A stretch of DNA of 64,000 nucleotides, from assembly GCA_963723495.1 (NCBI GenBank), contig CAVRQR010000010.1, forward strand, positions 332,575 through 396,574, read 5' to 3'. Below, piece by piece: positions 1 to 9,260 of the stretch. The DNA comes from Gp6-AA40 sp963723495 (lineage in GTDB: Bacteria > Acidobacteriota > Vicinamibacteria > Vicinamibacterales > UBA2999). The notes beneath the pieces were generated by a model that saw only the letters and a program-made list of their open reading frames with translations, made no database searches and was not told where the DNA came from. Every line of letters starts with the position of its first letter. Position 1 is the stretch's first letter. The translations under genes and the position numbers were made by a program.

Positions 1-470
1 GCATCCAGCTCACGAATCACCGATTCGAGAGTGGCATCGAGCGAGCGGGCATCCCCGGCGCGAAGCGTCGTGAGACGGGCGATCACACGATCGAGATGCG
101 CCGGCAGCGACTCATGGCGACGGGGTGCGTCCTCCGCCGTACTGTCGGTGCCGGATCCGCCTTGGGATGGAGCTGCACTGCGCGTCTCGTGCGCAATCCC
201 GATCGCGCGTCGCCACTCGTCGAAGGCGTCGAGCACATCCGCCTCGCAGAACTCGATTCGCACTGGCCGGCGTCGCGGCCCTTTCGCGTAATACCGCTCG
301 AAGTAGCGATCGATCCCGTGATACGCAATTCGAATCGGGACGCCCTTCGCGGCCCAGCCGAGCACCTGCTCGAACGCAGGCCCCACGATTCGAATCAGAT
401 GGCCGTCGTTCTTGCGACAGAGATACGCCTCGATCGCGCGGCAGTACTGGTCGGCGGGCTCTATAGCCAC
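1..470 (-). CDS. Hypothetical protein, 3' part cut off by window edge
   Basis: An open frame runs from a GTG at 470 out of the window (at least 156 codons). The GTG lies inside the last codons of birA, a 10-nt overlap that argues for translational coupling in the valS-nadC-birA operon. The first 90 residues are rich in aromatic and basic residues (for example YHGIDRYFERYY) and look like a folded domain. They are followed by a Ser/Gly/Thr linker and a second helical stretch. I do not recognise a named family. The coding assignment rests on the uninterrupted frame, the overlap and plausible composition. Function unknown. Confidence 0.6.
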   Translation of the reverse strand, partial: MAIEPADQYCRAIEAYLCRKNDGHLIRIVGPAFEQVLGWAAKGVPIRIAYHGIDRYFERYYAKGPRRRPVRIEFCEADVLDAFDEWRRAIGIAHETRSAAPSQGGSGTDSTAEDAPRRHESLPAHLDRVIARLTTLRAGDARSLDATLESVIRELD

Positions 471-1279
471 CTGACTTCTCCCGACCTGATCCTGAGCGTC
501 CCGCTCGCCCCTGTCACGATCAATGCGCCATCGTCGTCGATGTTCACGGCTAGACCGGAGAGTCGCCCGCTCGCCGAGTCCCACTCGACACGCCGGCCGA
601 GCATCGGCTCGGCGCGTTTGCGCCACGCGTCGATCACGGCCCGCCTACTGCCAATGAGCAGTTCGCGATAGCGCGACGCAAGCGCTGCAAGACATTCGGC
701 CAGCACGAGGCCACGATCGACCGAACGTCCGAGCTCGGATTCAATCGAGGTTGCGCGCGCCGAGACGTCAGCTGGATAGGCTGCGGGCTGCACGTTGACT
801 CCGATACCCAACACAACGTGACTGACGGCTCCTTCGGCCAGGATGCCGGCCAGCTTGCGTTCGCCGACCTGCACATCGTTCGGCCACTTCAAGTGGGTCG
901 AGAGGCCTGTCGCCGACGCGATGCCGTCGGCGACGGCAACGCCTGCAGCAATCGTCAGCAACGGAGCCACCGTGGATGGCGGCCGCAAGACGACAGAGAG
1001 GTAGATCCCTGCGCCGGGCGGCGACGCCCAGCTGCGGCCGAGCCGCCCGCGGCCAGCCGTCTGTCGATCGGCAATGACCACGAGGCCTTCTTCGTCGTCG
1101 TGGTCCGCCAGGGCAGCGGCGATGTCGTTGGTCGACCCGACGTCCGGATACCAGAGGATGCGATGCGCGAAGATGCCGAGCCGTTCGCGAACGATCGCCA
1201 AGGCGTCGGCGAACTCTTGCGGAAGTGGAATGGGGTCGGGAGTCATTTGATGAGGACGATCAGGAGGGACTGTCCTCAT
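461..1279 (-). CDS. birA: Biotin--[acetyl-CoA-carboxylase] ligase
   Basis: Biotin protein ligase activates biotin with ATP and attaches it to the biotin carrier protein of carboxylases. The catalytic core shows STND near residue 49, the biotinyl-AMP loop GRGRLGRSW near residue 76 and LKWPNDV with its lysine. A small C-terminal domain follows. There is no N-terminal helix-turn-helix, so this is the non-regulatory (group I) form, about 272 aa. The ATG at 1279 shares one base with the nadC stop (TGATG) and has GGGAG just upstream. A second ATG at 1246 lies in the other arm of a 29-bp inverted repeat and has no ribosome binding site, so I prefer 1279. The first dozen residues are encoded by that repeat. 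Confidence 0.9.
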   Translation of the reverse strand: MRTVPPDRPHQMTPDPIPLPQEFADALAIVRERLGIFAHRILWYPDVGSTNDIAAALADHDDEEGLVVIADRQTAGRGRLGRSWASPPGAGIYLSVVLRPPSTVAPLLTIAAGVAVADGIASATGLSTHLKWPNDVQVGERKLAGILAEGAVSHVVLGIGVNVQPAAYPADVSARATSIESELGRSVDRGLVLAECLAALASRYRELLIGSRRAVIDAWRKRAEPMLGRRVEWDSASGRLSGLAVNIDDDGALIVTGASGTLRIRSGEVRWL

Positions 1280-1300
1280 CAAATGACTCCCGACCCCATT
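1229..1300. repeat. 29-bp perfect inverted repeat at the nadC/birA junction (GGGGTCGGG family)
   Basis: Bases 1229-1257 and 1272-1300 are exact reverse complements, separated by 14 nt. The arm contains AATGGGGTCGGGAGTC. One arm encodes the last residues and stop of nadC; the other encodes the start of birA. Shorter palindromes with the same GGGGTCGGG core lie at 23052-23076 and 46976-47004. This resembles a REP-type element; no transposase for it is visible in the window. Confidence 0.85.
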
Positions 1301-2142
1301 TCGATTTCGAAACTCAGGTCGGCGGCCGGGGCCGAGTGAGTCAGCGCGCCGACCGAGACGAAGTCAGCACCGGTTGCGGCGAGCTCCGGCATCCTGCTCA
1401 GGGTCACGCCGCCGGAGATCTCGGTCCGTGCCTTGCCACGACACTTGCCGACCGCCTCGATGATGTCCGGCGTCGACAGATTGTCGAGCAGCACGATGTC
1501 GGCGCCGGCCTCTAGTGCGGCATCAACCTCGCACAGGCTTTGCGCCTCTACTTCGACCGGCAGATTTCGATTGGCCTCGCGCATCCGCCGCACGGCTACA
1601 CCGACGCCACCTGCCAAGCGCACGTGGTTGTCTTTGATCAGAATCCCATCGTGCAGCCCAAACCGATGGTTGGTACCACCGCCCGCTCTGACCGCGTACT
1701 TCTCGAGCACGCGCATCAGCGGAGTGGTCTTGCGAGTGTCGAGCACGACGATGCGGCCACCAGCGGCCTCGACGAACTGCCGCGTCAGCGTAGCGATCCC
1801 AGATAGGCGTTGCATGAAGTTGAGAGCCGTCCGCTCCCCGATGAGCAACGCGTCCGCGCCACCGTTGATTTCCGCGACGACAGTCCCTGGCGCGCAGAGC
1901 GACCCGTCCCGATGATGAATGATGACCTCGATCGACGGATCGAGTTGCCGAAACGCTTCGAGGGCCACATCGAGTCCGGCAATGACGCAACGTGACTTGG
2001 CCAGGACAATGGCGCGGACACGCCGGCTTCCATCGATCGTGCCGGTTGTCGTGATATCGCCGCGGCCTACGTCTTCCGCGAGCGCCCGCCGCACGAGGTC
2101 GCGATAGTCATCGACCGCAAGCGACTCAAACGCGTGATTCAC
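1279..2142 (-). CDS. nadC: Nicotinate-nucleotide pyrophosphorylase (carboxylating)
   Basis: Quinolinate phosphoribosyltransferase converts quinolinate and PRPP to nicotinate mononucleotide, CO2 and PPi in de novo NAD synthesis. The 287-aa product has family length. It shows LAEDVGRGDITT near the N-terminus, the DTRKTTPLMR segment, GGGTNHRFGLHDGILIKDNH around residues 155-175, the EVEAQSL strand and ADIVLLDNLS. The GTG start at 2142 overlaps the valS stop by four bases (GTGA). The last codons (EMGSGVI) come from the inverted repeat at 1229-1300, so the natural C-terminus may once have differed. nadA and nadB are not in the window. Confidence 0.95.
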   Translation of the reverse strand: MNHAFESLAVDDYRDLVRRALAEDVGRGDITTTGTIDGSRRVRAIVLAKSRCVIAGLDVALEAFRQLDPSIEVIIHHRDGSLCAPGTVVAEINGGADALLIGERTALNFMQRLSGIATLTRQFVEAAGGRIVVLDTRKTTPLMRVLEKYAVRAGGGTNHRFGLHDGILIKDNHVRLAGGVGVAVRRMREANRNLPVEVEAQSLCEVDAALEAGADIVLLDNLSTPDIIEAVGKCRGKARTEISGGVTLSRMPELAATGADFVSVGALTHSAPAADLSFEIEMGSGVI

Positions 2143-4704
2143 ACTCGTGGTTCCGCTATCGGTTCGGCAGCGAACGTGAGCTGCGGCTCCTCTACCTGCG
2201 CAAACGACAGATCCCGGATGTGAGCCGCCGCGCGGAGATCCTGCGACGCCGGCTTCAGCGACTCGTAGCGCGCCGGAAGAACGGCCCGCTCGATCACCGC
2301 CTTCACCGGCTTCTTCTCCAGCGCCTTGATCCTGCGAACCTCGCCGAGAGCAGCGCGCGCCTGCGCGAACACCTGGACCGCCTCGGCATCATAGCCGCCG
2401 ATCGGTGCGACAACCTCTTCGGGTGTCGGCCAGCTCGCCTTGTGCACCGATCCGGGACGCCACCACGACCATACTTCCTCCGTGACGAAGGGAAGGAAGG
2501 GCGCGAACAGGCGCAACAGCGTCGATAGCGCGACGAGCATCGCGCTGTTGGCAGACGCGGCACCCTCCGGCGTGAAATCGCCGTAGCGACGCCCTTTCAC
2601 CAGCTCGAGGTAATCGTCGCAGAACGACCAGAAGAACCGCTCCGACTGCTCCAGCACCCGTGCGTAGTCGTAGGCCTCGAACTGCTCCGTCGACTCCGCG
2701 ACCAGCGACGACAGGCTGGACAGCATGCCGCGATCGAGCGGCTCGGTGATGGGTCCGCGCGGCTCCGCCTGCATGAGGGCAAACTTCGCCGCGTTCAACA
2801 TCTTGATCGCGAGACGGCGCCCGACTTTCATCTGGCCAGGATCGAAAGCGGTGTCAGTCCCTGGCCTTCCGCTCGCAGACCAGTAGCGAACACCGTCCGA
2901 GCCATGTTCTTCGAGCAACCCCATCGGCGTGACGACGTTGCCCTTCGACTTCGACATCTTCTTGCGGTCGGGATCGAGCACCCATCCCGAGATCGCCGCG
3001 TTCCTCCACGGCAGCGAGCCATGCTCGAGCAGCGAACGCAACACCGTATCGAAGAGCCACGTCCGGATGATCTCGTGGCTCTGCGGACGCAGGTCCATCG
3101 GGAAGACGCGCGCGAACAGGTCGGGATCACCAAGCCAATCCCCGGCAATCTGCGGAGTGAGCGACGACGTCGCCCACGTGTCCATGATGTCGGGATCACC
3201 GGCAAAGCCGTTCGGCTGATTGCGCTGAGCGGCCACATATCCGTCCGGCGTGTCGGTCGAGGGATCGATCGGCAGCTTCGATTCATCCGGCACGATCGGT
3301 CGCGAGTAATCGATCCTGCCGTCGCCGTCGATCGGATACCACACAGGGAACGGCACACCGAAAAATCGCTGACGGCTGATGCACCAGTCGCCGGCCAGGC
3401 CATTCACCCAGTTCTCGTACCGATGGCGCATGTATTCGGGGTGCCACTGAAGCTCGACACCAAGGGCCAGCAGCTGCTCCCTGAATTCCATTGTCTTGAT
3501 GAACCATTGCCGGCTGGTCACGATCTCGAGCGGACGGTCGCCCTTCTCGTAGAACTTCACCGGGTGCGTGATAGGCCGCGGATCGCCGAGCAGATCACCT
3601 GACTCCTTGAGCAACTCGACGATTCGCGCCCGCGCTTTCACGGCGGAGAGATTCGCAAGCTGGTCATAGGCCGTCTGAGCCGCAGCCACGTCGCGCGACT
3701 CCCAGCCGGTCGATCCCCAGGTCAGCGGTCGAAACGTCCCGTTCGGCTGAATGACGGCACGCACCGGCAACCTGAGCTCGCGCCACCAGGTCACGTCGGT
3801 AATGTCTCCGAACGTGCAGATCATCGCGATGCCGCTTCCCTTCTCAGGGTCGGCGAGCGCGTGTGCCTTGACCGGGACCGGCACCTTGAAGAGGGGCGTC
3901 AGTACCGTCTGACCCAAGCAAGGGTCGATACCGTTCATCGTCAGGGTGCGCAACGAGGGCCACACACGCGGGTATCAGTTCCGGCCGCGTGGTGTCGATC
4001 TCCACATACGATCCATCCGGCCGGGCAAACCGGAGGCGATGATACGCGCCTGGCTGCTCCCGATCCTCGAGCTCGGCTTGTGCGACGGCAGTACGGAAGT
4101 CAACGTCCCAAAGGGTCGGGGCTTCGAGCTGATAGGCGATGCCGCGCTGCAGCAGACGAAGGAACGCTGTCTGCGATGCCCGCTGCGCGCGGCGATCGAT
4201 CGTCGCGTAGGTGCGTGACCAGTCAACGGACAGTCCGAGATGACGCCAGAGGTGCTCGAAGGCCTTCTCGTCCTCGGCAGTGAGACGATTGCACAGCTCG
4301 ATGAAGTTGGGACGAGACACCGACACCGGTTGCTTGCCGGGTTTCTCGGGCGGCTGGAATCCCGCGTCGTATGGCAAGGACGGATCGCACCGCACGCCGT
4401 AGTAGTTCTGCACCCGACGCTCGGTCGGCAGCCCGTTGTCGTCCCACCCCATCGGGTAGAAGACAGACTTGCCGCGCATCCGGTGAAATCGCGCAATGAC
4501 ATCGGTGTGCGTGTACGAAAACACGTGACCGACGTGCAGAGAGCCACTGACGGTCGGCGGCGGCGTATCGATCGAGTAGATCTCGTCGCGACTGCGATTG
4601 CGATCGAATCGATAGGTACCGTCGGCTTCCCAGCGAGCCGTCCACTTGGCCTCGAGACCTTCGAGTGCCGGCTTCTGCGGAAGATTAATCGGGTGCTGAT
4701 CCAT
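2139..4704 (-). CDS. valS: Valine--tRNA ligase (one frameshift)
   Basis: Class I aminoacyl-tRNA synthetase charging tRNA-Val. The N-terminal piece carries the HIGH-type signature SGSLHVGHVF; the C-terminal piece carries KKMSKSKGN and the helical anticodon-binding domain. The frame changes near 3912 (one extra base around CTTGGGTCAG); joining the frames gives about 855 aa without gaps. An essential gene split this way is more likely a sequence error than a pseudogene. No C-terminal coiled-coil arm is apparent. The ATG at 4704 lies at the end of the AT-rich inverted repeat 4703-4853 and has no clear ribosome binding site. Its stop overlaps the nadC start. Confidence 0.93.
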
Positions 4705-4853
4705 TAGTGATTATCGATTTCGTGATCTTTGATTCGTTGATGATTCTTGATTCCTGAAGGGTGGTTGCGACCTCGTGACCTTTCAATCGCTCGACAATCA
4801 CCAGTCTTCAATCCCCTAATCATCAACGAATCTCTAATCACTAATCAAAGATC
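4703..4853. repeat. AT-rich inverted repeat built of TTGATT/GTGATT words
   Basis: The gap between the response regulator and valS is a nested imperfect palindrome. Exact arm pairs are 4703-4713 with 4835-4845 (11 bp), 4724-4730 with 4847-4853 (7 bp) and 4731-4745 with 4818-4832 (15 bp). The sequence is made of variants of GATTnnTGATT and is far more AT-rich than its surroundings. A very similar element lies at 39287-39415 before tdk. In both cases the repeat ends directly at a start codon of the form CAcyAATGGAT. Confidence 0.8.
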
Positions 4854-4864
4854 CCAAATAGAGG

Positions 4865-5938
4865 CTAGAGGCGCGCCGCGGCCGCCGCCTTGATCCGGTT
4901 GATTTCCTCCCGAATCAGGCGCTCCGCCACTTCGGACACGATCTGCGCGACGAGATCGTTGACTGCATCCGGGGCGAGGCGCGCCAGCACGCGGCGCGTG
5001 ATTTCGTCGACAAGGTCGTCGGTCACGACGGCTGGCGATTCGGGGCGTGGCGGCGTGGCCGGTGGCGCAGGCGCGATCGATTCCCCCTGTTCAGCCGCGA
5101 AGAGGGCAGCAAACATGTCGGCCACCAGGTTCCGGCGCTCGATCGGCTCGAGCGACTCCCGAACAGCGCTGGAAATCCGTGACACGGGTGCCGGTTGCAG
5201 CACCGGCTCGTATTCACTCAATTCGACCGGCATCGGCGCCGCTACCGCGGGACTCTCGTCCAGGCCGGCACTGGCAGACACGGCGAGCAGGCTTTCGAGC
5301 GTGGGGACATCGCGTCCATCGAGATCGTCGAGGCCCGATGCGGTCGTCGAGTGCTTGTTCGCATCGCCGCCAAGCTCCGCAAACGCCGCATCGAGACGGT
5401 CGAAGTAGTCGTCGAGTTTCGAGCCGACGTTGCGGTTGCTGGACGCGATCACCGCTGCCGGTTCGGCGTTAGGGGCGGCGCCGTACGTTCGCGTCTGCGC
5501 ACTCGGAAACGGCTGCACTGAGCTCGGGGGCTCGGGAATCACAGTCGCCGGCCTGGACGACGCCGACCGTGACATCTCGATCAAATCCCGGACTCGCGAG
5601 ATCACATGCTGGGGCTCGAACGGCTTCACCAGGACGCCGTCGCTGTGGACCTGCTGCGCGCGGGTCTCGTCCACCGGTTCAAACGCACCAGCCAGAAGCA
5701 GCACCGGAATGTGGGACAGATCGGAGCGCCCCTTCACGAAGGCGGCGACGTCGTAGCCGCTCCGCTTCGGCATCCCGATATCGGCCAGGACGATGTCCGG
5801 CAACTCGACGGGGATGCGTTCGATGGCCTGCTCCCCATCTCCAACGGTCACGACGTGCACGTCTTCACCGGAGAACGTCAGCTCGACGACGCGTTGAATC
5901 GTCACGCTGTCGTCGGCGAGCAGGAGCTTGTGCGTCAC
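4865..5938 (-). CDS. CheY-like response regulator with long C-terminal region
   Basis: Residues 1-120 form a receiver domain: acidic pair LLADDS, phosphoacceptor aspartate in IVLADIGMP, switch region VLLLAG and lysine in VLVKPFEP. The rest (to 357 aa) is a low-complexity Pro/Ser/Ala linker and a conserved-looking C-terminal amphipathic helix (about residues 305-357) rich in Val, Leu, Arg and Glu. No HTH or enzymatic output domain is visible. The GTG start at 5938 overlaps the stop of the mutase small subunit by four bases (GTGA), so it is coupled to the mutase genes. The cognate kinase is not adjacent. Confidence 0.85.
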   Translation of the reverse strand: MTHKLLLADDSVTIQRVVELTFSGEDVHVVTVGDGEQAIERIPVELPDIVLADIGMPKRSGYDVAAFVKGRSDLSHIPVLLLAGAFEPVDETRAQQVHSDGVLVKPFEPQHVISRVRDLIEMSRSASSRPATVIPEPPSSVQPFPSAQTRTYGAAPNAEPAAVIASSNRNVGSKLDDYFDRLDAAFAELGGDANKHSTTASGLDDLDGRDVPTLESLLAVSASAGLDESPAVAAPMPVELSEYEPVLQPAPVSRISSAVRESLEPIERRNLVADMFAALFAAEQGESIAPAPPATPPRPESPAVVTDDLVDEITRRVLARLAPDAVNDLVAQIVSEVAERLIREEINRIKAAAAARL

Positions 5939-6354
5939 GAGAGCCTCTCAGATCCGACACCAACCCGGGCGTGCCGGGTGATGAAGTCTACGATCTCCTG
6001 CATCGGCGTGCCCGGCTGAAAAATGCCGCGAATGCCGATTTCGTTCAACTTCGGTATATCGGCGTCGGGGATGATGCCTCCGACCACGACCAGCACATCG
6101 GTCATCTGCCGCTCCCGCAGCAGTTCCACGATCCGCGGACAGATGTGCATGTGGGCCCCCGACAGTATCGACAGCCCTATGACGTCGGCGTCTTCCTGCA
6201 AGGCCGCTGAAACAATTTGGTCCGGCGTCTGCCGGAGGCCGGTGTAAATCACTTCCATCCCGGCATCGCGCAGCGCCCGGGCGATCACCTTCGCGCCGCG
6301 ATCGTGCCCGTCGAGGCCCGGTTTAGCAATGACGACACGTATCTTCTGACCCAT
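5935..6354 (-). CDS. Methylmalonyl-CoA mutase, cobalamin-binding (small) subunit
   Basis: B12-binding domain of the split mutase that interconverts methylmalonyl-CoA and succinyl-CoA. The 139-aa product has the base-off cobalamin motif in KPGLDGHDRGAK (DxHxxG) near residue 14, the SxL motif in GLSILSGAH and the GG motif VVVGGIIPDAD. The ATG at 6354 shares one base with the stop of the large subunit (TGATG); start codons further upstream would add residues that do not belong to the family. The two subunits form the working enzyme, as in archaeal and some bacterial split mutases. Confidence 0.93.
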   Translation of the reverse strand: MGQKIRVVIAKPGLDGHDRGAKVIARALRDAGMEVIYTGLRQTPDQIVSAALQEDADVIGLSILSGAHMHICPRIVELLRERQMTDVLVVVGGIIPDADIPKLNEIGIRGIFQPGTPMQEIVDFITRHARVGVGSERLS

Positions 6355-7911
6355 CAGATTATCGGATCCTCGACATACTCGCCCCAGACCTCCCGCAACC
6401 CATCGCACATCTCGCCGACGGTGGCATGCGCACGGACGGCCTCGATGAGCGGCGGCATCAGGTTGGCGTCGCCCCTCGCCGCGGTCCGCAGACGCTCAAT
6501 GGCTGCCGTCATGCGCGCGCAGTCCCGGCTGCGGCGAGTCTCCTCGAGCCGCCCGAGCTGCCGATCACCCGCCGTCTCGTCGATGTAGAGAGTCCCGATC
6601 TCCTCACGCTCCGAGCTCACGAACTCGTTGACCCCGACGATGACCTGCGCCTTCGACTCGACGTCCCGCTGGAACTGGTAGGCGCTCTCGGCGATCTCCT
6701 TCTGTGGATACCCGCGCTCGATCGCGCTAATCATGCCGCCCATCCGGTCGATCCTCTCAATGTAAGCGATCGCCTCGTCTTCGAGCTCCTTCGTCAATTT
6801 CTCGAGGAAATACGACCCGCCCAGCGGGTCGACGACGTCGACGATGCCGGTTTCGTGCGCGAGGATCTGCTGCGTCCGCAACGCCAGCGTCGCCGCGGCC
6901 TCCGTCGGCAGGGCCAGCGCCTCGTCGAGCGCGTTGGTGTGCAGCGACTGCGTGCCACCCAGTGCCGCCGCCAGCGCCTGCACAGCCGTTCGAACGACGT
7001 TGTTATACGGCTGCTGGGCGGTCAGCGACACACCCGCCGTCTGCGCGTGGAATCGCAGCTGCCACGATCGCGGGTTGGCCGCCTTGAACCGCTCGCGCAT
7101 CACGCGTGCCCAGATGCGGCGTGCCGCACGGAACTTGGCAATCTCCTCGAAGAAGTCGCTGTGCGAATTGAAAAAGAAGGAGATCCGAGGCGCGAACGTA
7201 TCGACGTCGAGCCCGGCGTCGATCGCGTGGTCGATGTACTCGATGCCGTTGCGCAGCGTAAACGCCAACTCCTGCGCCGCTGTCGCTCCCGCCTCGCGAA
7301 TGTGATAACCGCTCACCGAGATCGTGTTCCATCGCGGCACCTGATCCGCGCAGAACGCAAAGACGTCGGTGACGAGCCTCATCGACGGCCGTGGCGGATA
7401 GATGAATTCCTTCTGGGCGATGAACTCCTTCAGGATGTCGTTCTGAATCGTCCCCGACAGGGCACGCCAATCAGTGCCGCGCTGTTCCGCGACAACCAGA
7501 TACATCGCCAGCAGCATCGGCGCCGGCGCATTGATGGTCATTGACGTCGTGACCGTATCGAGGTCGATCCCAGCGAAGAGTGCCTCCATGTCGGCAAGCG
7601 AGGTGACATTGACACCGCACTTCCCCACTTCGCCGCGAGACAACTCGTGATCGGGGTCGCGGCCCATCAACGTTGGAAGGTCGAAGGCAACGCTCAGGCC
7701 GGTGCCACCGGCCGCCAGCAGGCGACGATATCGCTCGTTGGTCTCCTCCGGTGTTCCGAAGTCCGGCAAACTGCCGCATCGTCCAGAGCTTGCCGCGATA
7801 GCCGGTCGCGTGGATGCCGCGTGTATACGGGAACTCCCCCGGATCGCCCAGATCCCGCTCGTAGTCGAGCGAGTCGATGCTCTTTGGCGTGTAGAGGAGA
7901 TCTCGGGGCAC
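6354..7911 (-). CDS. Methylmalonyl-CoA mutase, catalytic (large) subunit (one frameshift)
   Basis: Substrate-binding TIM-barrel subunit of the mutase, about 518 aa. The N-terminus shows DYERDLGDPGEFPYTRGIH and RGKLWTMRQFAG. After a frame change near 7755 (extra base before TTCGGAACACC) it continues with GTPEETN, the acyl-CoA pocket segment TTSMTINAPA and TQSLHTNALDEALALPTE. I choose the second of two tandem GTGs (7911) because a perfect TATAAT ends exactly 6 nt before it; the first GTG (7914) would leave only 3 nt. The product starts slightly inside the usual N-terminal arm of the family. Divergent from gdh. Confidence 0.9.
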
Positions 7912-7917
7912 CACCTG

Positions 7918-7923
7918 ATTATA
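7918..7923 (-). promoter_or_regulatory. -10 box TATAAT of the mutase operon
   Basis: TATAAT on the minus strand, followed by CAGGTG and the GTG start at 7911. At this spacing transcription would start at or next to the start codon, implying a leaderless transcript. No ribosome binding site is present. Confidence 0.55.
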
Positions 7924-7975
7924 TCGTCCGCATTTCCGGCCTCTCGCGAGCCCGGCCGCAAGAGGGGAGACGGAC

Positions 7976-7981
7976 TAAGAT
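7976..7981 (+). promoter_or_regulatory. -10-like TAAGAT before gdh
   Basis: TAAGAT lies 7 nt before the ATG at 7989, with no purine-rich ribosome binding site between them. Same arrangement as before acd, asd and the divergent mutase gene. Confidence 0.45.
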
Positions 7982-7988
7982 TGAGCCC

Positions 7989-9239
7989 ATGAGCGAAACC
8001 GGGCCCATCTTCGGCGCGATGCTGAGGGAGTTCGATCGCGCCGCGCGCATCCTGAAGCTCGATCCCGGCATCTGGCGAATCCTCACCTACCCCAAGCGAC
8101 AGATCGTCGTCTCGTGTCCGGTGCTGATGGACAACGGTGAAATCGAAGTCTTTCGTGGCTATCGCGTGCAGTACAACATCACGCTTGGCCCGGCCAAGGG
8201 CGGTATCCGCTATCACCCCGACGTCTCGCTGGACGAGGTGACGGCGCTGGCCGCCTGGATGACCTGGAAATGCGCTGTCGCACACGTGCCGTTCGGCGGC
8301 GGCAAGGGCGGCATCGTCTGCGATCCCACGCGCATGTCTGCGCGCGAGATCGAGGCGCTGACGCGACGCTATGTCGCCGAGATCGTCGACGCGATCGGGC
8401 CGGAGAAAGACGTGCCTGCTCCTGACGTGAACACCAACGACCAGGTGATGGCCTGGGTGATGGACACCTACAGCATGCACGTCGGCCACACCGAGACCGC
8501 CGTCGTGACGGGCAAGCCGATTGAGATGGGCGGATCGCTGGGACGACGCGAAGCCACTGGTCGTGGCGTGATGATCGTCACGCGCGAAGCGGCCAGGCAT
8601 CTGGGATTGGACATCAAAGGCGCGAAGGTCGCCGTGCAGGGCTTCGGAAACGTCGGCTCGGTCTCCGCGGAGCTGTTGGTGGGCATCGGCGCGAAGATCA
8701 TCGCGGTCACCGACTGGAAGGGTGGCGTGATGAATCCAGCCGGTCTCGACATCCCCAAGCTCCTCGCCTACGCCGCCACGCACAAGACCGTAGACGGCTT
8801 CCCGGGCGGTGAACCACTCGACAACGACGGGCTGTGGAGTCTCGACGTCGATGTCCTGATCCCGGCGGCGCTCGAGAATCAGATCACGATGGAGAATGCG
8901 CCGAAGATCAAGGCCAAGATCCTCACCGAAGGCGCCAACGGGCCCACCACGCCAGACGCTCACAACTACCTGCACGAGCGCGGCGTGTTCGTCATCCCGG
9001 ATATCCTCGCGAACTCAGGCGGCGTCACGACCTCGTATTTCGAGTGGGTCCAGGATCGGCACGGCTACTTCTGGGAACTCGAGGAAGTGAACACGCGCCT
9101 CGAGAAAAAGATGGTCGAAGCCTTCGAGGACGTGCTCGAGACCTCGCTCAAGTACAAGGTCGACATGCGTACTGCCGCCTACATCGTTGCGATTAATCGA
9201 GTCGGGATGGTGACGAAGATGAGAGGGATGTACGCGTAG
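7989..9239 (+). CDS. gdhA: Glu/Leu/Phe/Val dehydrogenase (glutamate dehydrogenase)
   Basis: Oxidative deamination of glutamate to 2-oxoglutarate (or the reverse) with NAD(P). 416 aa, the length of the hexameric class. Seen in order: GPAKGGIRYHP with its substrate-binding lysine, WKCAVAHVPFGGGKGGI with the catalytic lysine region, VPAPDVNT, the Rossmann motif AVQGFGNVGS near residue 220, ILTEGANGPTTPDA and the C-terminal ILANSGGVTTSYFEWVQ. The ATG at 7989 gives the standard N-terminus. Upstream in-frame sequence overlaps the divergent mutase gene and is not part of the protein. Intact, monocistronic. Confidence 0.94.
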   Translation: MSETGPIFGAMLREFDRAARILKLDPGIWRILTYPKRQIVVSCPVLMDNGEIEVFRGYRVQYNITLGPAKGGIRYHPDVSLDEVTALAAWMTWKCAVAHVPFGGGKGGIVCDPTRMSAREIEALTRRYVAEIVDAIGPEKDVPAPDVNTNDQVMAWVMDTYSMHVGHTETAVVTGKPIEMGGSLGRREATGRGVMIVTREAARHLGLDIKGAKVAVQGFGNVGSVSAELLVGIGAKIIAVTDWKGGVMNPAGLDIPKLLAYAATHKTVDGFPGGEPLDNDGLWSLDVDVLIPAALENQITMENAPKIKAKILTEGANGPTTPDAHNYLHERGVFVIPDILANSGGVTTSYFEWVQDRHGYFWELEEVNTRLEKKMVEAFEDVLETSLKYKVDMRTAAYIVAINRVGMVTKMRGMYA

Positions 9240-9260
9240 GTCAAAGGGCAAATGTCATTC

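Noticed and set aside
6354..8975. An 873-codon open frame on the minus strand covering gdh and the mutase
   Set aside because: Only its last 500 or so codons are the mutase. The first part is antisense to the clearly coding gdh gene and has no family features.
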